Shown here one piece after another: positions 9,801-16,715 of a stretch of DNA of 40,687 bases (position 1 is its first letter; the number at the start of each line of letters is the position of its first letter). The translations under genes and the position numbers were made by a program. Origin of the DNA: Burkholderiales bacterium (GTDB lineage: Bacteria > Pseudomonadota > Gammaproteobacteria > Burkholderiales > Burkholderiaceae_C); the NCBI GenBank assembly GCA_947451035.1, contig CANFXR010000016.1, positions 1 through 40,687 of the forward strand, written 5' to 3'. Below the pieces are notes generated by a model, which had not been told where the DNA came from, did not search any database, and saw only the letters and a program-made list of their open reading frames with translations.

Positions 9801-11786
9801 TACGCCTTGCAGGCCGACGGCTCATTCGCCTCGCCCGGCAACGAAACCTGGAGCGCCGAGACGCTGCTCACGCAAACCGCATGGAATGCGCGCCAGGTCA
9901 TCACCAACGACGCGGCCGTGGGCCAGGCCTTCACCTGGGCGGCCTTGAGCAGCGCCAAGCAAGTGGTTCTGCAAACCACGGTGGGCGGGGTCAACAACGG
10001 CGGCACCTACGGGCAGGAATTGCTGCAATGGCTGCGTGGCGACACCAGCTATGCCAGCTTGTTCCGCACTCGAGCGGCAGCGTCGATCCTGGGGCCGATC
10101 GTCAACTCGAACCCGACGATCCAGAAGCGTCCCAACGGTCGCTACTTCGGCACCGCCTTCACTGGCTACGCCGACTTCGTCTCGGCCTGGTCGAGCCGCC
10201 GCCTGCTGCTGTGGGCCGGCGCGGGTGACGGCATGCTGCACGGCTTCGATGCCAGCGCCACCAGCCTGGGTGGCAAGCCGATCCTGTCGTACGTCCCGGA
10301 CCCCGTGTTCGCCAACCTGAAGGCCTACGCCGACCCCAACGGAGCCAAGGTGCAATCGTTCGTCGACGGCTCGCCGTTCGTGGGCGACGTGAAGGTCAGC
10401 GGCGCCTGGGCCACCTACTTGTTCTCGTCGCTCGGCCGCGGCGGCAAGGGCATCTTTGCGCTGGACGTGACGAACGCCGGCACGGTGGCCACCGATGCCA
10501 GCGGCTTGACCACGGTGAGCGGCGCTCAGTTGGACGAGGCCCATGCGTCCAGCATCTTCAAGTGGCAACTGACCGGTGCCGACGACACCGATCTGGGCTA
10601 CATCGTCACCGAGCCCACGCTCAACCGCGCCACCAACCAGCCCGGCCAGATCGCCATGATGAACAACGGGCGCTTCGCCGCGCTGTTTGGCAATGGCGTT
10701 GAAAGCACCACGGGCAACGCGGCGCTGTTCATCGTCTTCGCGGACGGGAACGCCGCCGGCAGCGGTGGCAAGTACAAGAAGCTCGTGGTGCCGACCAGCA
10801 CGTGCAGCACCACGGTGACGAGCCCGGCGGTGGACTGCAACGGGCTGTCGCAGGTCACCTGGATCGACACCAACAACGACCGCGTGGCCGATTACATCTA
10901 TGCCGGCGATCTCAAGGGCAATCTCTGGCGCTTCGATGTGAGCAGCGCCGACCCGAACAACTGGTCTGTGTCGTATTTCGGCAAGCCGCTGTTCAAGGCC
11001 ATCGACGCGGGCAACCACCCGTTGCCGATCACCGGGGCCCCGGTGGTCAACTTCCACCCGCTGGGCGGCATGATCGTGGACATCGTGAGCGGGACGGCGC
11101 TGTACGCCGCCACGGACTTCCCGAACACCACACGCACCAACGCCATGTTCGGCGTGTGGGACAAGCCGACCTTTTCGAATGGCTCCCTCGCCACGGCCGC
11201 CGCCATGGAAGCCGCGCTGCCGCGCAGCCTGAGCTCGCTGGCCACGCGCACGCTGGTGAACGTCAACGGCGATGACACCACCCGCTATGTGACCGGGGAT
11301 GCGATCGACTGGGGCGCCAAGAACGGCTGGTCGATGTTCTTCAACGTGTCATCCGAGATGGGGCTGAACAACCTCACCATCGCCAACGGCCAGGTGCTGA
11401 CGGTCACGGTGTCCCCGGCGCCGGCCCTGACCGGTGCCGCCACCGATCCGTGCACCAGCACCCCGGTGGCCCGGTTGGTGGGCGTGGATCCCGTCACCGG
11501 CCTGCCCAGCGGCTTGCTCGGCAGCGCCAACGTCACCGACCCCACGATGAAAAGCATCTTGCCGTCCTACGTGACCTACATGCTGGCCACCGTGCCGGTC
11601 ACCGACCAGAAGGGGCAGTTCGTCAGCGACCTGGTGGGCAATGCTTCAACCCATGCTGGCTGCGCCAGCGGGTCACTCAATTGCACCGCTTATGTCGGTG
11701 CCTCGTCGGGAAAAGTCGATCTTTTCGGGAACCTGGGTTCCGGGCGCATCTTCTGGCGCGAGATTCCCGGCTTCAAGACACGTTGA
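6846..11786 (+). CDS. pilY1: Type IV pilus tip protein PilY1/PilC, variant without MIDAS (cluster A)
   Basis: A 1,646-residue secreted protein of the PilY1/PilC family, the large tip-associated adhesin and assembly/retraction regulator. Sec signal peptide [21 protein letters not shown]. The C-terminal third is the Neisseria PilC-type beta-propeller: [12 protein letters not shown], a [10 protein letters not shown] repeat, and [14 protein letters not shown] calcium-loop pattern DTNNDRVAD spans residues 1341-1349. The N-terminal half belongs to the subtype with [14 protein letters not shown] and [22 protein letters not shown]. No DxSxS MIDAS is visible where other family members have one; an EF-hand-like DIDFDGVID loop is at 60-68 instead. 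Ribosome binding site CGAGG lies upstream of ATG 6846. The stop is 2 bases before pilE. Family identity is very secure; ligand is unknown. Confidence 0.95.
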   Translation: MKKLPLIFAFALVALAGPAAAALSTIPPNITSTTQNKPMVMLTASKDFSMFWKAYTDFEDIDFDGVIDYTYKPGFSYYGYFDSDKCYTYETTNSGRFVPAAAVSTSGGDLGKHYCASGATGQWSGNFLNWSTMSRIDVLRKVFFGGLRSYYGALQNDRYKTGDSATSTTLEESFVPRNSQAFVKYYNGTDLNRVTPFSSATVIQKGITLCRRPAENAGVSHAQGDSLTPQIRVAIGNFALWNMTEVRSCNWSSEVPYTWETPTIAFLTANYQTPIGTLGSANANYVHKISVPVSGTDGATYSASSGTVGPAFTARVQVCVSGLLESNCKKYGTGAGVVYKPSGLLHDFGESTSSGSQAARAEFGLLMGSYDNNLQAGVLRKNIGEINDEINPTTGQFIDPATGKFLASTAGTGGTSKGGIVQSLSEITLYGYDESTGNYADTCYSDNLANGSCPSWGNPVGELLLESIRYYAGKTPQVTAGTKDTAVGLPIPSGTNGGWVDPLGSTFDNTTINAGQKRYQLYGRGICRPLNIITMSGAINSYDDVSGLTAFSNITGTATAASLTKIIGDKEGITGTTRLVGNNLGPAGNIGGRADLQCTGKTITDLGLVEGACPNGPNFHGTFLGAGVAGYANTHRIRSDLDATANGIPDLPYNAMTVRNYGVTLAGSAATIEVPLPGNANCSVASGGLGNPACPRVYITPASLDSIRAPALPGNMVDFKVLGTATDVNGFASGSALVLWQHSMLGEDQDQDQLDSIRWVVGGTVAAPTVTIYTQAIEANTGSTQPFGFGYTLVGTGTDGLYMHSGINNYVANTTASISLAAATSNSSCPVPTGSTTTKLCSRLTATGAYIRGETYKTFNMTGATNVKLNEPLWYIAKYGGFKYTSDDKAAATDLYPTRLNQWDRKKADGTSCAGTVADPCDGNPDNYFYARRPDLLATSLQEILEDIVTSSNTAPAIASSQLQEGDLKVVATFNAGDGSGALRSYALQADGSFASPGNETWSAETLLTQTAWNARQVITNDAAVGQAFTWAALSSAKQVVLQTTVGGVNNGGTYGQELLQWLRGDTSYASLFRTRAAASILGPIVNSNPTIQKRPNGRYFGTAFTGYADFVSAWSSRRLLLWAGAGDGMLHGFDASATSLGGKPILSYVPDPVFANLKAYADPNGAKVQSFVDGSPFVGDVKVSGAWATYLFSSLGRGGKGIFALDVTNAGTVATDASGLTTVSGAQLDEAHASSIFKWQLTGADDTDLGYIVTEPTLNRATNQPGQIAMMNNGRFAALFGNGVESTTGNAALFIVFADGNAAGSGGKYKKLVVPTSTCSTTVTSPAVDCNGLSQVTWIDTNNDRVADYIYAGDLKGNLWRFDVSSADPNNWSVSYFGKPLFKAIDAGNHPLPITGAPVVNFHPLGGMIVDIVSGTALYAATDFPNTTRTNAMFGVWDKPTFSNGSLATAAAMEAALPRSLSSLATRTLVNVNGDDTTRYVTGDAIDWGAKNGWSMFFNVSSEMGLNNLTIANGQVLTVTVSPAPALTGAATDPCTSTPVARLVGVDPVTGLPSGLLGSANVTDPTMKSILPSYVTYMLATVPVTDQKGQFVSDLVGNASTHAGCASGSLNCTAYVGASSGKVDLFGNLGSGRIFWREIPGFKTR

Positions 11787-11788
11787 GC

Positions 11789-12295
11789 ATGAACACATCC
11801 CGCACGCCGAAAACCTCCGCGCGATCCGGCCGTGGCGCCCAGCGGGGCTTCACCCTGATCGAACTGATGATCACGGTGGCGATCGTCGCGATCCTGTCGG
11901 CGATCGCCTACCCGTCCTACAAGGACTACATCGCCCGCGGCCGACGCGCCGAGGCTCAGTCGCAGCTCATGCAAGCAGCGCAATGGATGGAGCGCTTTTA
12001 CGCCGAGAACTACGCCTACGACCAGAACACAGCCGGGGTGGCGGTGGCAACGATGCTTGCGGCCCGCTACAGCCAATCACCGACTTCCGGAACCGCCGCC
12101 TACACGATTGCGGTGGCAGTCACCGGCACCGGGTCCACCAGCACCTACACCGTGACGGCCACGCGTGCCGGAACGATGGTGGGCGACAAGTGCGGCAACT
12201 TTCAGATCACCAGCACGGGCGTGCGGCAGCTGGTCAGCTACACGGCATCCGCGGGCGCCACTCAGGTGGCGGCGATGCAAAGTTGCTGGAGATAG
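11789..12295 (+). CDS. pilE: Type IV minor pilin PilE (cluster A)
   Basis: A 168-residue type IV pilin-like protein. A 20-residue basic leader ends in QRG, followed by [24 protein letters not shown], with Glu at mature position 5. A PilE-type region [17 protein letters not shown] and a C-terminal disulfide pair (DKCGNF...SCWR) follow. This matches the minor pilin PilE that closes fimTpilVWXY1E operons in Pseudomonas-like systems, more than a major PilA. ATG lies 2 bases after the pilY1 stop, and the next gene starts 3 bases downstream, so all are probably co-transcribed. Confidence 0.92.
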   Translation: MNTSRTPKTSARSGRGAQRGFTLIELMITVAIVAILSAIAYPSYKDYIARGRRAEAQSQLMQAAQWMERFYAENYAYDQNTAGVAVATMLAARYSQSPTSGTAAYTIAVAVTGTGSTSTYTVTATRAGTMVGDKCGNFQITSTGVRQLVSYTASAGATQVAAMQSCWR

Positions 12296-12298
12296 ACG

Positions 12299-12910
12299 GT
12301 GCGCACGCAGGCCCCGGCGCCGACTGAACCCGCTCGGGCGGGCATCGGCGCAGGCCTCGCCTGGCGCCGCCTCGCAGCCGCGGTGGTGGGTGCCGCGGCG
12401 CTGCACGTTGCGCTGGCGGCCGTCGTGAGTGGTGGCAACTCGGCCGGGTTGCCACACCTGCCGGCGCGCTCACCGCAGGTCGCATCGATGCAGGTGCGCA
12501 CGGTTGCTCAGGCGTTTTCGACGGCCCCTCCCTCGATGCCCACGTCATCTGGCGAGCCCCAGCCATCCTCAGCTGGGGCACTGACCGACCCCGCCGCCAC
12601 GCCAGAGGCGGGCCAGCGCTATTTCGACACCTCCGAAGTCGATGCACCGGCGATGCCACTGCCCGAGTGGCAAGTCGATGTGCCGATGCTGATGGCCCAG
12701 GGCGTGCGCAGCGTGAGCGTCGATGTGTTGATCAGCGAGGCTGGTGTGGCGCGGCAATGCGCCGTCACCCGCAGCGAGCCGCCACAGCCCAGCGCGCTGC
12801 AACTCGCCGTGGCAGCCAGGCTGTGCGAAACGGTGCTGCGACCCGCTCAGCGCCGCGGCGTGGCGGTGGCCAGCGTGCGGCACATCGAGCTGGTGCTCGC
12901 CGCCGACTGA
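12299..12910 (+). CDS. TonB-like single-pass membrane protein closing minor-pilin cluster A
   Basis: A 203-residue protein starting at GTG 12299, 3 bases after pilE. Short cytoplasmic N-terminus, one membrane helix (about 25-44), a Pro/Ala/Ser-rich linker (about 45-110), then a domain (about 120-203) with the strand-helix-strand pattern of the TonB C-terminal domain: VSVDVLISEAGVARQCAVTRS, a helix with LQLAVAARLCETVLRP, and a last strand RHIELVLA. The helix keeps a His (H36) at the place of the TonB SxxxH motif, with Ala instead of Ser. There are no exbB/exbD genes nearby and no long Pro-Lys repeat. The protein at 21323-21991 occupies the same position in cluster B. TonB-like fold: moderately confident. 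Role in pilus function: inference from context only. Confidence 0.75.
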   Translation: MRTQAPAPTEPARAGIGAGLAWRRLAAAVVGAAALHVALAAVVSGGNSAGLPHLPARSPQVASMQVRTVAQAFSTAPPSMPTSSGEPQPSSAGALTDPAATPEAGQRYFDTSEVDAPAMPLPEWQVDVPMLMAQGVRSVSVDVLISEAGVARQCAVTRSEPPQPSALQLAVAARLCETVLRPAQRRGVAVASVRHIELVLAAD

Positions 12911-13332
12911 AGCCGCGCGACACACACCCGGGGACGCCCAAGTCCCGCGGGCGCTGGTGTTCCAGCCAGACAAACCGATCGGCCCAGCCGGCGATGTGAT
13001 CGGGCAGCGCGCTCGAATCGGCGTGCCGGTGACACGCCCCAGCGGTGCACATCGGTGCCGCCGTGAACCACTACCGCTTCGACGTGAAAACCTCACGCCC
13101 AAACGACCACCCTTGGGTTAAATTACCAAAAGACAAGTTTGACGCATTTGTCTCACATTGACACATGTTTTCCGGCGGGTCTGTCCTTTCCAGAGGGAGG
13201 GAATTGCTGGATGGATGTCACAGAAATCACCTCAGCGCCCCGGCGCTTGAGCGACACCGCCGGCGCGAACAAAAAACCGCCGGCTCATTCGGCCAGTTCG
13301 GGCGAAATCAACGCGTGCACCGAAGGGCAGAC
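12911..13332. other. 422-bp intergenic region before minor-pilin cluster B
   Basis: No convincing gene. The first about 170 bp are GC-rich, with weakly protein-like reading frames. From about 13100 the sequence becomes A/T-richer (around GGTTAAATTACC) and contains overlapping dyads. This is the likely promoter and operator region of cluster B. I could not identify a convincing sigma70 or sigma54 promoter by eye. Confidence 0.6.
13131..13165. promoter_or_regulatory. Overlapping dyads upstream of pilE of cluster B
   Basis: AGACAA and TTGTCT form a perfect 6-bp inverted repeat with 11 bases between (13131-13153). A second dyad, TGTxTCAxxxTGAxACA, with one mismatched pair, spans 13149-13165. Both lie in the A/T-rich part of the intergenic region, about 170-200 bp before the pilE start, and could bind a dimeric regulator. 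The second does not fit the CRP/Vfr consensus well. Confidence 0.35.
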
Positions 13333-13785
13333 ATGGTGAAAAAACTGTCAGTGCGGGGATTCACACTGATCGAGGTGATGATCGTCGTGGCCATCATGGC
13401 CATTCTGACGATGGTGGCGCTGCCCTCGTACACGGATTACGTGAGGCGCGGGCAACTGCCCGAGGCGTTCGCCAACCTCTCCGACTTGCGCGTCAAGCTC
13501 GAGCAGTACTACCAGGACAACCGGGCCTACGCCACCAGCGGCACGACCTGCGCCACGGGCGCGTCATGGGCGCCACCGGCGACGCCGTCGGGCGCCAAGT
13601 ATTTTTCCTACACCTGCACGACATCGGGCACCTTCCAGACCTACACCTTGACGGCCACCGGAGCCACCGGGCGGGTCGTCGGCAGCGTCTACACGCTGAC
13701 CACCGACGGCACCAAGGCGACGACCCAGTTCAAGGGCAGCGCCGTCAGCAAGGCCTGCTGGCTGGCGAACGGAAGCGAGTGCTAA
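13333..13785 (+). CDS. pilE: Type IV minor pilin PilE-like (cluster B)
   Basis: A 150-residue pilin-like protein. Short leader MVKKLSVRG followed by FTLIEVMIVVAIMAILTMVALPSY, with Glu at mature position 5. The next part, YTDYVRRGQLPEAFANLSDLRVKLEQYYQDNRAY, is typical of PilE/ComP-like minor pilins of Betaproteobacteria. A C-terminal Cys pair (ACWLANGSEC) may form a disulfide loop. The start ATG at 13333 has AAGGGC upstream. It heads cluster B, whereas the pilE of cluster A is the last pilin, so gene order differs between the two sets. The stop TAA overlaps the next ATG by one base. Confidence 0.92.
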   Translation: MVKKLSVRGFTLIEVMIVVAIMAILTMVALPSYTDYVRRGQLPEAFANLSDLRVKLEQYYQDNRAYATSGTTCATGASWAPPATPSGAKYFSYTCTTSGTFQTYTLTATGATGRVVGSVYTLTTDGTKATTQFKGSAVSKACWLANGSEC

Positions 13786-14417
13786 TGCGCAGGCCGGCCC
13801 AAAGCGGATTCAGCCTGGTCGAACTGGCCGTCACCCTCACGGTGATCGTGTTGCTGGTCACTGCGGCATTCCCTTCCGTGTCCGACTGGCTGCGCAACAC
13901 CCGGGTGCGCAATGCGGCCGCATCCATGCAGAGCGGTCTGATGCGCGCGCGCTCGGAGGCCCTGCGCACGAACCAGATGGTCACTTTCTGGCTGGTCCAG
14001 GGGTCGACCGAAACCGCGGTGGACAATTTTTGTGCGCTCTCGTCGGCCTCCGGCTCCTGGGTGGTGAGCTTGAACGACCCCAGCGGCGCGTGCGCCGCGG
14101 CGCCCAGCCCGGCCAGCGCACCCATGATCACCGAGACCCACGCTGCGGGCGATGGCGGTGCCGGCGTCACCGTGGCGGCCCAAACCGCCACCGGAGACAC
14201 CGCCCAGTGCGTGCGCTTCAATGGCTTCGGTCGGGTGGTCGACAGCAGCACCGGCCCGGCAGACGCCTGCCGCCAACCCTTGCAGATCGCGAAGATCGAC
14301 GTCACCCACGCCGCCGGCGGAGCGCGTGCGCTGCGCATCGTGGTGTCTGCGGGCGGCTCGGTACGCACCTGCGACGTCAACGTGACCGCCAGCACCGATC
14401 CGAGAAAGTGTCCGTGA
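13785..14417 (+). CDS. fimT: Type IV pilus minor pilin FimT/GspH-like (cluster B)
   Basis: A 210-residue GspH/FimT-type pseudopilin. Very short leader MRRPAQSG, then FSLVELAVTLTVIVLLVTAAFPSVSDWL, with Glu at mature position 5. The following segment (RNAAASMQSGLMRARSEALRTN) is the long helix typical of FimT/GspH proteins. The C-terminal region has Cys residues (RTCDVNV...DPRKCP). It is only loosely similar by eye to FimT of cluster A, so the two are old paralogues rather than a recent copy. TAATG and TGATG overlaps link it to pilE and pilV. Confidence 0.9.
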   Translation: MRRPAQSGFSLVELAVTLTVIVLLVTAAFPSVSDWLRNTRVRNAAASMQSGLMRARSEALRTNQMVTFWLVQGSTETAVDNFCALSSASGSWVVSLNDPSGACAAAPSPASAPMITETHAAGDGGAGVTVAAQTATGDTAQCVRFNGFGRVVDSSTGPADACRQPLQIAKIDVTHAAGGARALRIVVSAGGSVRTCDVNVTASTDPRKCP

Positions 14418-14857
14418 TGGGTCACGCGCGACGGCCCCCGGCCCTTCGATCCATGGCAGCGCGGCAGCGCGGCCTGCGCGGCGTCGCGCTGATCGAGGCG
14501 CTGGTGTCTATCCTGATCTTCGCCTTCGGCGTGCTGGGCATCATCGGCCTGCAGGCTTCGATGACCCGCGCGCAAAGCGCCGCCAAATTCCGCGGTGACG
14601 CCGCGAGCCTGGTCAGCGAGCTCGTGGGCATCCTGTGGGTCGAGAGCGTCGCCAACCGCGCCAACTACACCACGGCCAACTGCGCCAATCAACCCGCCTG
14701 CCTCGACTGGCAAAACAAGGTGGCGGCCAGCCTGCCCGGCGGCTCGACCGATCTGAGCATCGACACCACCAGCGGAGAGGTCGGCATCTCGCTGACCTGG
14801 AACGTCCCGAACGAGGGCCAGCACAGCTATGTGTCGCACACCAACGTCTTGCAGTAA
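14417..14857 (+). CDS. pilV: Type IV pilus minor pilin PilV (cluster B)
   Basis: A 146-residue PilV-type minor pilin, noticeably shorter than the cluster A copy. Arg-rich leader, then RG|VALIEALVSILIFAFGVLGIIGLQASM, with Glu at mature position 5 and the PilV-typical GVLGIIGLQ motif. A pair of Cys (TANCANQPACLDW) probably forms a small disulfide loop. ATG 14417 overlaps the fimT stop (TGATG); an in-frame GTG lies one codon upstream. Its 3' end overlaps pilW by 29 bases. Confidence 0.9.
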   Translation: MGHARRPPALRSMAARQRGLRGVALIEALVSILIFAFGVLGIIGLQASMTRAQSAAKFRGDAASLVSELVGILWVESVANRANYTTANCANQPACLDWQNKVAASLPGGSTDLSIDTTSGEVGISLTWNVPNEGQHSYVSHTNVLQ

Positions 14858-15992
14858 GGGCCACGCCGCGGATCCCGCGGACGGCAGGCGTCGGCGGGGA
14901 CAGCGCGGGTTCAGTCTGGTCGAACTGATGGTCGCGGTGGTCATCGGTTTGCTGACGACGCTTTGCATCACGCAGGTGCTGGTGGTCTCCGAGGGGCAAA
15001 GGCGCACCACCACCACGGGCTCCGACGCCCAGGTCAACGGCGCGCTCGCCATCGATGCGATCCAGCGTGACATCCAGATGGCGGGCTACGGCTTTTCGAG
15101 CGACCCGGCCATCCTCGGCTGCGCGATCAGCGCGAAGTACAACGGCGCCCAGATTGCCACCGGGGCGGCCACACCGACCTTCCCGACCGTCCTGGCGCCG
15201 GTGCAGATCGATGCCACCGACCCCACGCGCAACATCATTCGCGTGCTCGCCAGCGCCAAGGCCAGCTACTCGATTCCCACGCGCGTGATCGCGCCGTCCT
15301 ACGACCCCTCGAGCGCCGGCACGGCCAAGGTGGTGTTCTCTGTCGCGTCGACACTGGGCGTGGCCAACGGCGATCTGTTCCTGGCGGCCAAGAACGGCGT
15401 GTCACTGTGCGAGGTGTTCCAGGTCACGGCGGCCCCATCGATCGACGGGCAGATCAACCGGGCCAATGCAGCCACCGGCTGGAACCCGTCCGGGTTTCCG
15501 ACGGCGACCTACAACGAGGGCGACCTGCTGGTCAACCTGGGCTCGCTGATCGACCGGCGTTACTCGATCTCGTCGGCCAACGTGCTGCAACTGAGCGAGT
15601 TCTCGGCCACGGCGCCCGCCACCACGGCCGCCCCGGTCGACCTGTACCCGAACGTGGTCGGTCTGCAGGCGTTTTACGGCAAGGACACCGACGGCGATGG
15701 CATCGTCGACACCTACGACCGCACCACCCCGACCACCACCGCCGGGTGGTCACAAGTGCTGTCGGTGCGGCTCGCGCTGGTCACGCGCAGCGCGCAGTAC
15801 GAGAAGGAACTGGTCAGCACCGCCAGCCCGCTGTGGAACGTCGGCACCACGACCACGATCAGCGGCACGGCCGCCTGCGGCACCAGCAAGTGCCTCACGC
15901 TCGACATCACGGCCCTGCCCGATTGGCAGCACTACCGCTACAAGGTCTCGGACACCGTGGTTCCGCTGCGCAACATGCTGTGGAGCTCCTGA
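14829..15992 (+). CDS. pilW: Type IV pilus minor pilin PilW with calcium-loop motif (cluster B)
   Basis: A 387-residue PilW-type minor pilin. Arg-rich leader ending GQRG, then FSLVELMVAVVIGLLTTLC, with Glu at mature position 5. The region AIDAIQRDIQMAGYGF is the conserved PilW signature. Residues 286-294 read DTDGDGIVD, a canonical DxDxDGxxD calcium-binding loop. The only in-frame start I see is ATG 14829, so the gene overlaps pilV by 29 bases. The stop shares one base with the pilX ATG (TGATG). It is expected to work in the same tip complex as the cluster B PilX and PilY1. Confidence 0.92.
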   Translation: MCRTPTSCSKGHAADPADGRRRRGQRGFSLVELMVAVVIGLLTTLCITQVLVVSEGQRRTTTTGSDAQVNGALAIDAIQRDIQMAGYGFSSDPAILGCAISAKYNGAQIATGAATPTFPTVLAPVQIDATDPTRNIIRVLASAKASYSIPTRVIAPSYDPSSAGTAKVVFSVASTLGVANGDLFLAAKNGVSLCEVFQVTAAPSIDGQINRANAATGWNPSGFPTATYNEGDLLVNLGSLIDRRYSISSANVLQLSEFSATAPATTAAPVDLYPNVVGLQAFYGKDTDGDGIVDTYDRTTPTTTAGWSQVLSVRLALVTRSAQYEKELVSTASPLWNVGTTTTISGTAACGTSKCLTLDITALPDWQHYRYKVSDTVVPLRNMLWSS

Positions 15993-16687
15993 TGCCCGAG
16001 CGCACCCTGCCGAAGCCGCTCGCACTGGCTCGCATCGCCCCCGGGTGGCGCCGTGCCGGGCAGCGCGGCCTGTCGCTCATCTTCGCGATGATGGCGCTGG
16101 TCATGCTGTCGCTGGCGGCCGTGGCGCTGCTGCGCTCGGTGGACGTCAGTTCGATGATCGTCGGCAACCTCAGCTTCAAGCAGGACGCAACCTCGGCGAG
16201 CGCTTCGGCCGCCGCCGAGGCCCTCGCGTGGCTGCAGACCAGCGCCCAGACCGGCAGCATGGACGCCGACATCGCCGCGTCGGGCTATTACGCCAACAGC
16301 CAGGACGGGCTCGACCCGACCGGGCGGCGCACCACGTCCCAGGCCCCGCTGGCCCTGGTCGACTGGTTTGGCGACGGCTCGTGCAGTTACGCCGTCGCCG
16401 GCACCTTCAGCGCCTGCACGGTGCGCGCCAAGCTGGGCACGCCGGTCAACGGCAACCAGGTGCGCTGGGTGATCACCCGGCTGTGCAAGACATCGGCGGC
16501 GATCTCCTCGGCCAACCCGTGCGCCAAGCCGGCCACGATTTCCACCGCGAATGCCTCGGAACGAGGCGAGGTGGGCTCGGGTGGGCGACTCAGTGGCCTG
16601 ACCTCCAGCCCTTACTACCGGATCATCGTTCGCACCGACGGCGCTCGCAACACCGTGAGCTACACCGAGACGCTGGTCCATTTCTAG
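15992..16687 (+). CDS. pilX: Type IV pilus minor pilin/assembly protein PilX (cluster B)
   Basis: A 231-residue PilX-type protein. A long basic leader ends in GQRG, then LSLIFAMMALVMLSLAAVALLRSVD; it lacks Glu at position 5, as is usual for PilX. The segment IVGNLSFKQDATSASASAAAEAL is the family's characteristic second part of the N-terminal helix. Several Cys in the mature region may form disulfides. Start ATG 15992 overlaps the pilW stop by one base. It is followed after 28 bp by pilY1, in the usual pilX-pilY1 order. Confidence 0.9.
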   Translation: MPERTLPKPLALARIAPGWRRAGQRGLSLIFAMMALVMLSLAAVALLRSVDVSSMIVGNLSFKQDATSASASAAAEALAWLQTSAQTGSMDADIAASGYYANSQDGLDPTGRRTTSQAPLALVDWFGDGSCSYAVAGTFSACTVRAKLGTPVNGNQVRWVITRLCKTSAAISSANPCAKPATISTANASERGEVGSGGRLSGLTSSPYYRIIVRTDGARNTVSYTETLVHF

Positions 16688-16715
16688 GCCCCGACGGGCC
16701 TGCTCAGGAAACCCC

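Noticed and set aside
13180-13215. Sigma54-type promoter (GG-N10-GC) around GGGAGGGAATTGCTGG
   Set aside because: The GC of TTGCT is present, but the GG is not at the required 10-base spacing.
13139-13339. 66-codon plus-strand frame just before pilE of cluster B
   Set aside because: Overlaps the pilE start, lies in the control region and has low-complexity composition unlike a real protein.
14829-14857. Suspected frameshift because pilV and pilW of cluster B overlap by 29 bases
   Set aside because: Both proteins are complete with normal pilin N-termini and plausible C-termini; a 29-base overlap in another frame is compatible with translational coupling.
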